Assembly (NCBI RefSeq): GCF_001904725.1
Contig: NZ_MRCE01000040.1
Coordinates: 1-62,600 of the forward strand
From: Phormidium ambiguum IAM M-71
GTDB taxonomy: Bacteria; Cyanobacteriota; Cyanobacteriia; Cyanobacteriales; Aerosakkonemataceae
Reading direction: 5' to 3'
Length of the DNA: 62,600 nucleotides
Under the pieces are notes generated by a model, which had not been told where the DNA came from, made no database searches, and was given only the letters and a program-made list of their open reading frames with translations. This document shows positions 1 through 7,583 of the stretch, piece after piece (within the stretch, counting starts at the first letter, position 1; every line of letters begins with the position of its first letter). The position numbers and the translations under genes were made by a program.

Positions 1-127
1 CAAGCCTGCGCTCAAAAAGAAGGTTGTAGTGCAACCTCCAACTTAAGGAATTGGTGCGAGCGATCGCACAATGGATTTGTCTTGTACCTGGTTAACTGGT
101 GGGAATGGCGATCGCACTACGCGACAG

Positions 128-358
128 CTAGGTTAAATTATTTGCTTTCTTAACTACTTCCTTTAGCTCTTCAAAGGTGATACTACCGTCTTGATCTCCA
201 TGCGTAGCTAGCAATTCTTGGGGACTACTCATACCTGTTTCAGCCGAGATGATTGCACTTAAACCAGGGCTTAAAAAAAGCTCATGAATGGAGACTTTGC
301 CGTTTTGATCTCCATCTAAGGTATTAAAAAGAGATTGAAGTTCTTGCTCAGTTGCCAT
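128..358 (-). CDS. Two-EF-hand calcium-binding protein (CSE-like)
   Basis: This 76-residue acidic protein has two EF-hand loops. The first, DGDQNGKVSIHE at about residues 15-26, is canonical, with Asp, Asp and Asn at loop positions 1, 3 and 5, Gly at 6 and Glu at 12. The second, HGDQDGSITFEE at about residues 53-64, keeps positions 3, 5, 6, 8 and 12 but has His at position 1, so its calcium affinity may be lower. Size and architecture match the small calcium sensor CSE described in filamentous cyanobacteria. It is a stand-alone minus-strand gene starting at ATG 358. It is probably a soluble cytosolic calcium sensor or buffer; its partner cannot be inferred from the neighbours. Confidence 0.8.
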   Translation of the reverse strand: MATEQELQSLFNTLDGDQNGKVSIHELFLSPGLSAIISAETGMSSPQELLATHGDQDGSITFEELKEVVKKANNLT

Positions 359-791
359 AAGTTTTTATCTGAATTAATTATTTAATTTACGATCTCTTCA
401 TTAAATAAACTTATATCCAAAGACGTAGAAAGGGGTATGACCTCTAACAACTATCGTGTGAGAAATGCGGGTATTTGTAGCGACCTGCAATACTAATCGC
501 TCAGACCTGCAATCATCGTGGTTTTCAGCATTATTACTTATCACGGATTTTCGCGAATATTATATTTTTGCCGCAAAGCTTTAATTAACTAGGTCAGAGA
601 TTGCTGGCTTTACACTCGATCTCGTGCGCGAATATCTGCGGATTTTCGCGGATTTCCGCACAGCCTGATTTGGCTGTTTCAAAATGTGTACTCATTACGC
701 ATTTTGGTCGATTGGATTGGTACAATCGCACTTAGGCAGCCATTTATGTTCATTTCATTCTTCAATTATCTCCTCAAGTGCCTCTGAAAAT
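359..791. other. Gene-free stretch with direct repeats beside the telomere resolvase gene
   Basis: No convincing gene is seen here. The stretch holds paired direct repeats: GACCTGCAAT at 482-491 and 504-513, CGCGAATAT at 552-560 and 627-635, and CGGATTTTCGCG at 544-555 and 639-650. These could be protein-binding sites. It lies between the start of the EF-hand gene and the 3' end of the resolvase gene. Confidence 0.5.
544..650. repeat. Pair of CGGATTTTCGCG direct repeats
   Basis: Two exact 12-bp copies lie at 544-555 and 639-650, 95 bp apart. The sequence CGCGAATAT partly overlaps the first copy and lies just upstream of the second. The function is unknown. Binding sites for a plasmid-encoded protein are one possibility. 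Confidence 0.6.
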
Positions 792-1859
792 TTACAGTTT
801 GGTAATACTACCTTGTGCAATTTCAAACCGTTGGTATGCCTTAATTGTCGCTTCATCATTATCACCAAGTATTGCTCGCGCATAGTCCAAATAATCGAAT
901 GGATCAACGCCTGAGTTAGCAATTGAAGCCTTCAGGTATGCTCCCCTAAACTTGTGATAGGTCATATCTTCAATAATTGCCCAGTCCTTAGCCCGTTCAT
1001 TTAACACCTTTGACCAACGTCTATTAACTCTCTCTGGGTCTTCTGTTGGGTCAAACCGCTTATCATGTTTCTCTAGAAACTCCATACCAGCTAAGACCAA
1101 ATCAGCTGATAGTAGGGTAGGAATAGCAAACTCAAAATCTCTCAACTTCTGCCCATCAAGTTTCCTGCTTTTCCCTTTTAGTTGACCTTTGAAACCTAAC
1201 TCGTAATCTCGAATTTTTCTCAACTTGGCTGATAAGTGAACTTCTGCCATTCTCCGTCCAGTTGCTAGAGCGATCGCACAAGAAACATCGCGCCATTCTA
1301 CATCAAACAAGGTGGCACCATTAGCTACTTCTGTAAGCACTTCCTTAGCTTTAATTAGGTAAGGTGACAAGTTAAGAGGTATTCTATTTTCTACTTTTGA
1401 ACGATTTTTAACACTTTCCCGATAGCGAAGATTTTGCTTTTCCTTGTAAGGGCTAAATAGGAAACTTAGGGCATTCCCAAAGTGAGTGATAATCGTGCAA
1501 ACTGGATTGTAGTTAGCTTTATCTAGCAGTTCAGTTTTAGCAGCTTTTTTAAGTTCTTTTTTCAATATTGTAATTTGACGTAAGCAAGTACCGTATTCTT
1601 TTTGGTCTTCTGGTCGATCGTCTGGGTAATTTGCTTTTAATAGCGCTGCTTCCTTAGTAGCTAAATCCTTCCAACCTGTTAACCCTTCAGACTTTACGCC
1701 TTTCTCTCTTTGAGTACGACTATATGGCGCTAGAGCTTCAAATTTGGCTAGCAGTTCAGATACTCGCCACTCGATAAACTCGTTGGTCAATTCTTCAGGA
1801 TGCTTTAGCTGCCTACTCATCTTCCTTACTCTCTGTTGTCCTGCTCTTACAGTAACCAA
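792..1859 (-). CDS. Telomere resolvase (protelomerase, TelA/ResT-like)
   Basis: The 355-residue protein has the signature order of the telomere-resolvase catalytic domain, a relative of the tyrosine recombinases. It shows IALATGRRMAEV at about residue 200 (catalytic Arg), then a Lys-rich FKGQLKGKSRK stretch (candidate Lys), FAIPTLLSADLV, TEDPERVNRR, MTYHKFRGAYL (His and Arg), and a C-terminal ILGDNDEATIKAYQRFEI that supplies the nucleophilic Tyr. The spacing and the words ATGRRMAEV and IPTL resemble Agrobacterium TelA rather than XerC or phage integrases. Such enzymes cut a palindromic replicated telomere and rejoin it as two hairpin ends, so they imply a linear replicon with hairpin telomeres. 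The gene is divergent from the next one across a 152-bp region with two dyads. I could not find an obvious telomere palindrome in the window. The family call is fairly secure; activity is inferred. Confidence 0.8.
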   Translation of the reverse strand: MVTVRAGQQRVRKMSRQLKHPEELTNEFIEWRVSELLAKFEALAPYSRTQREKGVKSEGLTGWKDLATKEAALLKANYPDDRPEDQKEYGTCLRQITILKKELKKAAKTELLDKANYNPVCTIITHFGNALSFLFSPYKEKQNLRYRESVKNRSKVENRIPLNLSPYLIKAKEVLTEVANGATLFDVEWRDVSCAIALATGRRMAEVHLSAKLRKIRDYELGFKGQLKGKSRKLDGQKLRDFEFAIPTLLSADLVLAGMEFLEKHDKRFDPTEDPERVNRRWSKVLNERAKDWAIIEDMTYHKFRGAYLKASIANSGVDPFDYLDYARAILGDNDEATIKAYQRFEIAQGSITKL

Positions 1860-1938
1860 GGAATAAGTTAAATGTCCATAATTTATAGCTTCTAATCACT
1901 TCTTGGAATATATTAATCACCATTCATAAATTCTTTTT

Positions 1939-1991
1939 ATCTATAGATGAGTAGCATTGACGAAATATTTTATAACCACTAATCTATAGAT
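1939..1991. promoter_or_regulatory. Two ATCTATAGAT dyads in a divergent promoter region
   Basis: Two perfect 10-bp palindromes, ATCTATAGAT, lie at 1939-1948 and 1982-1991. Their centres are 43 bp apart, close to four helical turns. They sit between the divergent resolvase gene and the 323-residue gene, so they are good candidates for operator sites serving both. Confidence 0.5.
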
Positions 1992-2011
1992 ATACCAAGA
2001 AATTAACTGAT

Positions 2012-2983
2012 ATGGCTACTCAACCGAAAAATGATTGGCCCAAATTGGGTGAGAAATTAACTCAAAAGCTTGATGGCATTGCTGATGAAGCCCGGATTAA
2101 GAAACTGGTAATTAATGCCGTCAACCAAATTATTGATGCTGGAGTTACTCTGAAACGTCCGTTAGGTATTATTCGCAAACAAATAGAAGCTAAATTTCCG
2201 AAACTGCCAGCGACACAAGTCAAGCCTGATGGGTATTATTTTACTAAAACAGGACTTGGTAGAGTAGAACGCTTTGAACATTTAGCTTTGTGGTATTTAA
2301 CTGAAAATACCTCGCGCTGGAGTGTCACAGGCGATGACGCTAGAAGGGAATACTGGCAAAGCTTGCCAAAGTTTGGCGAACACGAACCATCAACAGAATC
2401 GAGAAACACAGAAATCAAGGAAATATCCAACCAGCCTACCCTAACTACTGAAATGTTGGAATCAGCTGTGATTGATGCTTTGGGATTTGACGAGGAAACT
2501 AGGGAAATTTTAGGGTTGGCGATCGCACATTCTGGCTTAGATTTGGCTGAATTTACCCAGAAGGCTATCAAAACCTACGCTAACACCATCACTGGGAAAA
2601 TTAGGCGATTATCAGAGGAAAGTTTGGAGGATATCTCAACAGAGGAATTGCTTAACAACCCCAAGTATTCTACCTATCCTGGGAGGGCAGAAGAGATGGT
2701 AAGAAGAGCGATTAATGCTATCAAAATCTACAATTCGGAAGTAGCAACCGAGCCTAAGCAACGATGGATTATTACTCAGAGTTTGCTTTCAGAATTAACT
2801 GGCTCAAGAGGTTCTGTTGTCCAATCTGCTATGCAAAAGCATCGAGATGATATCGACTCGCATCATCAGAAATACCCGGAATTTTTCAATGATGATGGCA
2901 CTCTCAAACAATACTTTAACCGCAAGCGTGGCATTGACATTAGAAACGAAATAGATTTAGTTAAGCTAGTCCCCAATGGATAG
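2012..2983 (+). CDS. Unrecognised protein divergent from the telomere resolvase
   Basis: I do not recognise this 323-residue soluble protein. It has no signal peptide or membrane segment. The N-terminal 75 residues are basic and helical (LGEKLTQKLDGIADEARIKKLV). A linker at about 125-145 precedes a helical middle with IRRLSEESLEDISTEELLNNPKYSTYPGRAEEMVRRAINAI in two runs. The region WIITQSLLSELTGSRGSVVQSAMQKH at about 245-275 looks like a helix-turn-helix, similar to the DNA-binding part of plasmid telomere or replication accessory proteins. It is divergent from the resolvase gene and may share its operators. A DNA-binding role at the telomere or the shared promoter is inference only. Confidence 0.6.
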   Translation: MATQPKNDWPKLGEKLTQKLDGIADEARIKKLVINAVNQIIDAGVTLKRPLGIIRKQIEAKFPKLPATQVKPDGYYFTKTGLGRVERFEHLALWYLTENTSRWSVTGDDARREYWQSLPKFGEHEPSTESRNTEIKEISNQPTLTTEMLESAVIDALGFDEETREILGLAIAHSGLDLAEFTQKAIKTYANTITGKIRRLSEESLEDISTEELLNNPKYSTYPGRAEEMVRRAINAIKIYNSEVATEPKQRWIITQSLLSELTGSRGSVVQSAMQKHRDDIDSHHQKYPEFFNDDGTLKQYFNRKRGIDIRNEIDLVKLVPNG

Positions 2984-3033
2984 CGACTAAAACTAAAAAC
3001 CTTTGATGGATAATTTGTGGGTCTAATCTATGC

Positions 3034-5013
3034 TTAAACCAGCTTAATATCTAGCGGTAATTGCTTAACTGGTTGCAGATTTTTTGGCAGATTACCATCT
3101 TTAATCTGTGGGTAATCATGGTGAGTTGGATGTTTTAACAGTCTATCATCTATTGCACCAGTAGCTAAAGCTATATAGCGGTTTGACATTAATTCTAGCC
3201 AGTGCCAAAACTGCTCCTTCTTCCCTTCAGGTAAATGTTTAGTCGTTGTATTAATGTAATGCCGACAAGCATCATTTAGGAGTATTGAAACAAAGCAGTT
3301 GCGATAATATCCATCAATTCCCAATGCTTTGACGTTGTAACTGTGGTTCATGCCGATAAAATTGATGTACTTCTTCCGCCCACCAGTACCAAAACTTCTG
3401 TACAGGTTTTGAATATAAGAAACTGCATCACTTCCAGCTTTTTTAGTACCTTCTTTTTCGGCAACTGCTACTTCTATTCTGTCCAAAGTTTCTGCCATTT
3501 CATCAAAGAAAATTATCAGTCTGTTAGTTTTATTTCCGGGCTTTCTCTTGTCATATTCAGTTTGTAGGTACTTGAATTGCTGATAAATATCGAGTGGATT
3601 ATCTATTACCTTAATTCCTGCATCATCCCATGAGGTACTGTGATGAATATCAAAAGCCAAAAGCATCGCTGAATCTGGTTCGATTAAGTCATCAATTCCC
3701 TTCTGGCTTAACTCCTGATTGATGATGGCATTAGCAATATACAAAGCTCCAGTACTTTTCGCACTTCCCGGTTCGCCTATTACTAAAAAACCTAAATTTT
3801 TTTGTACGCAATCATCGATTGATATCAGTGATTTTTCCAATCTTTCCCGGTTAGCGAGTGCTTTCTCTTTGTCACTACGTTTATCTATCCGCACCTCTAG
3901 CCTACCGTTAGATACCACAATTGTAGGCTTACGAGTGAGATTTAAAAACCCTGGAAGTTGGTCACAAACTGTCTTTAACTTGTTTTCATTGAATGCACTG
4001 ATAGGACGTAAGTAAATTACAGTAACTTTGCCATCCTGCTTTTCTTCCATTGTGAGAAACTCGGTGTTAATATCTGCTTCTAACAATAATTTTTGCACCA
4101 TTTTAACTGAGTAATTATCATCACATTTTTCTTTGAACAGCATTATATGATACTCAGCGACTTGTTCAGCTAACTGCTGTTTTTCAACTTCTAAAACTTC
4201 GATGATATTTTTTAGCCTCTCATTCTGTATCAATCCATCATCAATTTTCTTCTGAAGTAATGCCCTTTCATTGGTTAACTCGACGTGAATCCGTCTCTCT
4301 TCTAAACTCAATTCTCTTCTAGCTAATTCTTGTTGTTCAGCTTGGTAACGTAATTGTTGTTTAATCTCATTGTTTTCTTCCGTCAGTTTTTGCGCCGCTA
4401 AGATTTTATTATCAGCATCTTCTTTGATTTGTTCGGTAACACTAATTGCCTGTTCAAGCTGTTGGGATAACTCAGTTACTACTCCAGAATATTCAACTTG
4501 CAACTGCTCTATTTCTGCCTTATGTGCTGTTTCAATGTTGGCAATCATGGCAGAATATTCAGTTTTTAGCTTGGTAGTCTCCCGGTTTAATTGTTGTTTC
4601 AACTGTTCTATCTGTGCATCTCTATCCTGTAATAACTCTTTGTAGTAAGCAGCTTTTTGGTTGTTTTCACTTAAGAGTTTTTGCTCTAATTCCAATTTCT
4701 CACCTATCAACTTTTGCTCTAGTTCCTGCTTTTCTTTGATTAACTTTTCAACTTGATTAGAATTTAGATTTTCATTCCAAGACTTCTCATCAAGTAACTT
4801 AGTTAACTGTGATTCAAGCTCATAAATCCGTTGAGCTTTACTGTCTTCTAACTGCTTTCTACTTGGGACTTTAGCAACAAGGTAACTAGATAAAGGTAAG
4901 CCAGTGGCAATGGATATCCATACAATAGGGGTGTTGTTGATGCTATGCCCAAACAGAAATAATCCAAATGCTGCTACATCTGCCAAATAAACTGTCCTTA
5001 ATTTTCTATCCAT
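3034..5013 (-). CDS. Membrane-anchored coiled-coil P-loop ATPase
   Basis: From the preferred ATG at 5013 the protein has 659 residues; an open frame extends upstream to 5106, but its extra 31 residues overlap the previous gene and look untranslated. Two hydrophobic segments at about residues 6-45 would anchor it. A Glu/Gln/Lys-rich coiled coil follows, at about 60-310. The C-terminal half is a P-loop domain with Walker A GEPGSAKST near residue 413 and a Walker B-like LIIFFDEMAE near 503. It is the last gene of a compact operon with other membrane and coiled-coil proteins. The design recalls large membrane-linked AAA or FtsK/zot-like motors, but I cannot place it in a named family. A membrane complex with its operon partners is inferred. 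Confidence 0.75.
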   Translation of the reverse strand: MDRKLRTVYLADVAAFGLFLFGHSINNTPIVWISIATGLPLSSYLVAKVPSRKQLEDSKAQRIYELESQLTKLLDEKSWNENLNSNQVEKLIKEKQELEQKLIGEKLELEQKLLSENNQKAAYYKELLQDRDAQIEQLKQQLNRETTKLKTEYSAMIANIETAHKAEIEQLQVEYSGVVTELSQQLEQAISVTEQIKEDADNKILAAQKLTEENNEIKQQLRYQAEQQELARRELSLEERRIHVELTNERALLQKKIDDGLIQNERLKNIIEVLEVEKQQLAEQVAEYHIMLFKEKCDDNYSVKMVQKLLLEADINTEFLTMEEKQDGKVTVIYLRPISAFNENKLKTVCDQLPGFLNLTRKPTIVVSNGRLEVRIDKRSDKEKALANRERLEKSLISIDDCVQKNLGFLVIGEPGSAKSTGALYIANAIINQELSQKGIDDLIEPDSAMLLAFDIHHSTSWDDAGIKVIDNPLDIYQQFKYLQTEYDKRKPGNKTNRLIIFFDEMAETLDRIEVAVAEKEGTKKAGSDAVSYIQNLYRSFGTGGRKKYINFIGMNHSYNVKALGIDGYYRNCFVSILLNDACRHYINTTTKHLPEGKKEQFWHWLELMSNRYIALATGAIDDRLLKHPTHHDYPQIKDGNLPKNLQPVKQLPLDIKLV

Positions 5014-5240
5014 AGCCCCAGCAATGACCCGATAACAACTGATGAAAGTTCGCCTACGTCTGACTGACGTTTTAGGTAATAAATTGAGGTAACAACTATT
5101 CCACAAATAGCCAAGCGGATAAACAAAAAAGCTAAGTAACTTAGCTGACTCGTTTTATAAAAAAAGCGTGTTAACTGACAGCCTAAAGCCACCACAAAAC
5201 ACGCTAAAACTGACTCAACTACTGAGCGATTAATGTCCAT
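4998..5240 (-). CDS. Small multi-pass membrane protein
   Basis: This 80-residue hydrophobic protein has about three membrane segments: VLACFVVALGCQLTRFF near residue 13, LAFLFIRLAICGIVVTSIYYL near residue 38, and VVIGSLLGLWI at the end. It starts inside the last codons of the preceding coiled-coil gene (11-nt overlap) and its end overlaps the start of the ATPase gene by 16 nt. Translation of all three is therefore probably coupled. No family is recognised. The size and layout recall small holin-like proteins, but there is no lysin beside it, so a structural role in the ATPase complex is equally possible. Confidence 0.65.
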   Translation of the reverse strand: MDINRSVVESVLACFVVALGCQLTRFFYKTSQLSYLAFLFIRLAICGIVVTSIYYLKRQSDVGELSSVVIGSLLGLWIEN

Positions 5241-5736
5241 ATTTTAAGGCTAATATTTGTTTCTTTTGGTCTAGTTGTTTCTGCATTACTGCCAAATCGA
5301 CTTCCCACTCTTGCGCCCCCGCTAAGTACTTCTGACTCTGGTACTCGCTACGCAGCTTCTCAAATTCAAAGTCAGAAGCAGCTTGTAATGCTTTCTGATT
5401 TTCCACGCCTGCAAGTGCATTAAGTCTTTCAATCAGCGATTGTGTTTTCTCACGTTCAAAGTTTAGCTGTTGGCTAGTCTGCTGTACTTTCTCGGTGTTA
5501 ATCTGTTGTTGTAAGTTGAACTTTTCACTATCAGATTGGGTTTTTGATTGTTCGTAATTCAGCCTAACTTGTTCCTGATTGGTGCGTTCTTTCTCAATGG
5601 CTGTTTTGGTTTTTAGCCTGACATTCTCTTGCTTCATCCTCGTAAGCCGTTCCAAGGCATTATTAACAGCCTGTTGCTGTTGGGCGTTACAGATTTCTTT
5701 GGGAATTACAATTTCACATTTGCAAGTACCACACAT
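5230..5736 (-). CDS. Coiled-coil protein with N-terminal cysteine motif
   Basis: This 168-residue protein starts MCGTCKCEIV, where CxxCxC could bind a metal or form disulfides. The rest is almost entirely heptad-like helix rich in Gln, Glu, Lys and Arg. It ends in QLDQKKQILALKYGH, which resembles the end of the preceding gene product (KIDFEKNNKLFQLKYRN), so the two may be distant paralogues. It lies 2 nt after that gene and overlaps the next by 11 nt. It is probably soluble and assembles with the other coiled-coil products of the operon. No enzymatic motif is visible. Confidence 0.65.
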   Translation of the reverse strand: MCGTCKCEIVIPKEICNAQQQQAVNNALERLTRMKQENVRLKTKTAIEKERTNQEQVRLNYEQSKTQSDSEKFNLQQQINTEKVQQTSQQLNFEREKTQSLIERLNALAGVENQKALQAASDFEFEKLRSEYQSQKYLAGAQEWEVDLAVMQKQLDQKKQILALKYGH

Positions 5737-5738
5737 AA

Positions 5739-6167
5739 TTATCTACCTCCACTTAAACCTAAAGAATTGAATTCAATTTGGGGAACGTTCCGGTACTTAA
5801 GCTGGAATAGCTTGTTATTTTTTTCAAAATCAATCTTTGCCTGTTGGAGTTTGAGTACAGCATCTTTACCCTGTACCATTAGACTCTCACGATTAATCAG
5901 AGTCATCGCTTTCTCGAAACTTAAGTTATCGGTCGTTTGAATAACTTTTTGTTCCAGAATATCGTTGTCTAGTTTGGCTTTATCTAGTTGCAGTTGTGAA
6001 CGTCTAATTAGTTCTTTGCTTGCTTCTACATCAATCTTTTTAGCGGTTAGCTTGTTGGTTTCTATTTGTTCATCGCACAATGTTTGCTCATACTTCAAAC
6101 CTCTGATACGTTGCTCGACTACTTCGGTTTGATATTCAAATTCAAATGCTGTCATTGATTGCGGCAT
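5739..6167 (-). CDS. Coiled-coil protein of the ATPase operon
   Basis: This 142-residue protein is predicted from its composition to be one long helix from about residue 10 to 128, with a short tail NSLGLSGGR. There is no signal peptide, membrane segment or catalytic motif. Its start codon shares one base with the stop of the upstream gene (TAATG), which suggests translational coupling. The pattern NLSFEKAMTLINRESLMVQG resembles the matching part of the next gene product, supporting an ancient duplication. The function is unknown. A structural or adaptor role for the downstream ATPase is inferred from the operon. Confidence 0.65.
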   Translation of the reverse strand: MPQSMTAFEFEYQTEVVEQRIRGLKYEQTLCDEQIETNKLTAKKIDVEASKELIRRSQLQLDKAKLDNDILEQKVIQTTDNLSFEKAMTLINRESLMVQGKDAVLKLQQAKIDFEKNNKLFQLKYRNVPQIEFNSLGLSGGR

Positions 6168-6415
6168 TATTTACCATCCTTTTGAAAGTATTGGTCACAA
6201 AACCTACGCGCCAAAGTATCTTTTCTTATGATAAATTGCTTGTGGTTTTCGATTATTTGGTTGGCTTTGGCTACTTCTGATTGTTGGGCTTTGAGTTCAG
6301 AATTCAGTCGTGATATTTCGATGTTCTGTTGACCATTTACCCAGAGACAGCCTGCAAAAAAGCCAATGATTGATGCAGCGAAAAACCCGACTGATTGAAG
6401 GCTTAACACTTCCAT
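6167..6415 (-). CDS. Small membrane protein with a short coiled coil
   Basis: This 82-residue protein has one N-terminal membrane segment, SVGFFAASIIGFFAGCLWV at about residues 8-26. A helical stretch rich in Glu, Gln and Asn follows, and the tail is basic. The start is supported by a strong ribosome-binding sequence, AGGAGG, a few bases upstream on the minus strand. The overall design resembles a phage Rz-like or LapA-like anchor, but no family is recognised. It is coupled by a TAATG overlap to the following coiled-coil gene. Confidence 0.6.
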   Translation of the reverse strand: MEVLSLQSVGFFAASIIGFFAGCLWVNGQQNIEISRLNSELKAQQSEVAKANQIIENHKQFIIRKDTLARRFCDQYFQKDGK

Positions 6416-6450
6416 GATTCCTCCTTTGTCGGAGTTAAAAATTCAATAAT

Positions 6451-6646
6451 TCATTTTTTTTGAGTAATTTGCGGCCTAATTGTGCGGATTAATTCAGGGG
6501 TAAATCTGATAATTACCATTGTTAAATTGCACAGAACTAGCGCCGCTATTACTACTAAGATTGGACTAATACTTCGGCTTTTGATGTCTCTTCTGAACTT
6601 GAGAGCAACAAGGCATTTGATAAGCCATTTGTAGGCAGCGATAAAA
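6451..6646 (-). other. Open -1 frame encoding a membrane tail after the slippery heptamer
   Basis: Reading on from T TTT TTA in the -1 frame gives an uninterrupted frame of about 61 codons to a TGA at 6451-6453. It has a basic stretch (LVALKFRRDIKSRS) and then a hydrophobic segment (ILVVIAALVLCNLTMVIIRF). There is no ATG, GTG or TTG at a sensible place. It is therefore either a programmed frameshift extension or the displaced 3' end of a frameshifted gene. It fills most of the otherwise empty gap before the next gene. Confidence 0.5.
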
Positions 6647-7061
6647 AATTTTCTTCTACTATCTCGAACTCAACATCTAATGCCTGTTTTAAGTTCTCCA
6701 GTTTGGTTTTAGAACTGCTGTTGATTGTCCAGTCTCCTGAGTTGATGCGATTTACTGCTTTATCCACTGCTTTGCTGATTACGCCCTCTGCGATTCTGTC
6801 TCCCAAAATATCCGACAATGCTGCTAAAGAGTCTTGCAACTTGTCTCCATTGGCGCTGTTGGCTGTTTGGCGAGCGCATTTTTCTGATTCAACTTGTGGG
6901 TTAACAGTTGTGGCATACCTGCGAGTGGCACTGGCAACTGTGGCACGTTGGTCTGATTTAAGAATGGACAAAACTGCGTTAACGGCTTTATCAGTGGCAG
7001 TAATGCCATGCTTGGCTAATTGCGCTTCTATTTGCTGGCGACGGTTCTGTGATATAGACAT
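6555..7061 (-). CDS. Unrecognised helical protein with candidate -1 frameshift site
   Basis: The zero-frame product has 168 residues, beginning MSISQNRRQQIEAQLAKHG and including DSLAALSDILGDRIAEGVISKAVDKAVNRI near residues 76-106. It has no membrane segment or known motif. Near codon 140 the minus strand reads A AAT TTT TTA, so the heptamer T TTT TTA lies exactly in the X XXY YYZ register of a classical slippery site. A -1 shift there would replace the last 28 residues with about 61 others that contain a membrane segment, ending at 6451. The gene lies 11 nt after the HTH gene and is the second of the operon. The function is unknown. Confidence 0.6.
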   Translation of the reverse strand: MSISQNRRQQIEAQLAKHGITATDKAVNAVLSILKSDQRATVASATRRYATTVNPQVESEKCARQTANSANGDKLQDSLAALSDILGDRIAEGVISKAVDKAVNRINSGDWTINSSSKTKLENLKQALDVEFEIVEENFLSLPTNGLSNALLLSSSEETSKAEVLVQS

Positions 7062-7072
7062 TGGCTTGACTC

Positions 7073-7321
7073 CTAAAATCCATTAACTCTGAGATATTCG
7101 GCGCAACGTTCAATTGGCATTTTGCATTTACGCAGTTCGCAAAATTTCTTTAGGGCAGCAATAGCATCGGGTGTATAGCCTGGTTCTCCTTTTTTGCGAT
7201 CAAACTCTCTGCCTAATTTCTTCTGGAGAATTGCAGCGTATCGCCTGAGTGTTCGCTCAGAGACTCCTAGCATCTCTGCCACTTTCTCTATTGAGTAGTA
7301 ATCAATCTCTGTACACACCAT
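7073..7321 (-). CDS. MerR-like helix-turn-helix protein
   Basis: This 82-residue protein is read from ATG 7321; an in-frame TTG at 7330 is the alternative. YSIEKVAEMLGVSERTLRRYAAIL at about residues 9-32 is a winged helix-turn-helix of the MerR/excisionase type. A basic turn follows, then YTPDAIAALKKFCELRKCKMPIERCAEYLR, the usual second half of such domains. It is the first gene of the minus-strand operon and divergent from an RHH gene, so it most likely regulates both through the 253-bp intergenic region. Confidence 0.75.
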   Translation of the reverse strand: MVCTEIDYYSIEKVAEMLGVSERTLRRYAAILQKKLGREFDRKKGEPGYTPDAIAALKKFCELRKCKMPIERCAEYLRVNGF

Positions 7322-7583
7322 ATCTAGCAAGGGTTTTTGAGGTTTGTATGTTGACCGTGTATTGGCAAAATATAGACAACGTACAGGTAAGCCAGATGTA
7401 ACGGTCAGTCAGGCGGACTGTCCGTGTTATCTAGCCAAAGTCTAGATGGAAGTCAAATGGAAGCTAGACGGTCAATTAAATGCTAGGATAACATGGTGTC
7501 ACCTCTTTGTCACCCTAAACATATCTCTGACATCACTCTACAAAGGTAGGATAACTGTGTAGTGTTATAGGTGGAGTAAATCT
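7322..7583. promoter_or_regulatory. Divergent promoter region with repeats
   Basis: The stretch between the HTH gene and the RHH gene carries an inverted repeat, GTCTAG at 7440-7445 with CTAGAC at 7464-7469, enclosing two copies of ATGGAAG. It also has two copies of TAGGATAAC at 7484-7492 and 7547-7555. These are plausible operators for the two flanking DNA-binding proteins. No clear -10/-35 pair was assigned. Confidence 0.45.

Noticed and set aside
5014-5106. 31-codon upstream extension of the coiled-coil ATPase
   Set aside because: It overlaps the membrane-protein gene in another frame and its residues (RRRRTFISCYRV) lack coding character; the ATG at 5013 fits the operon better.
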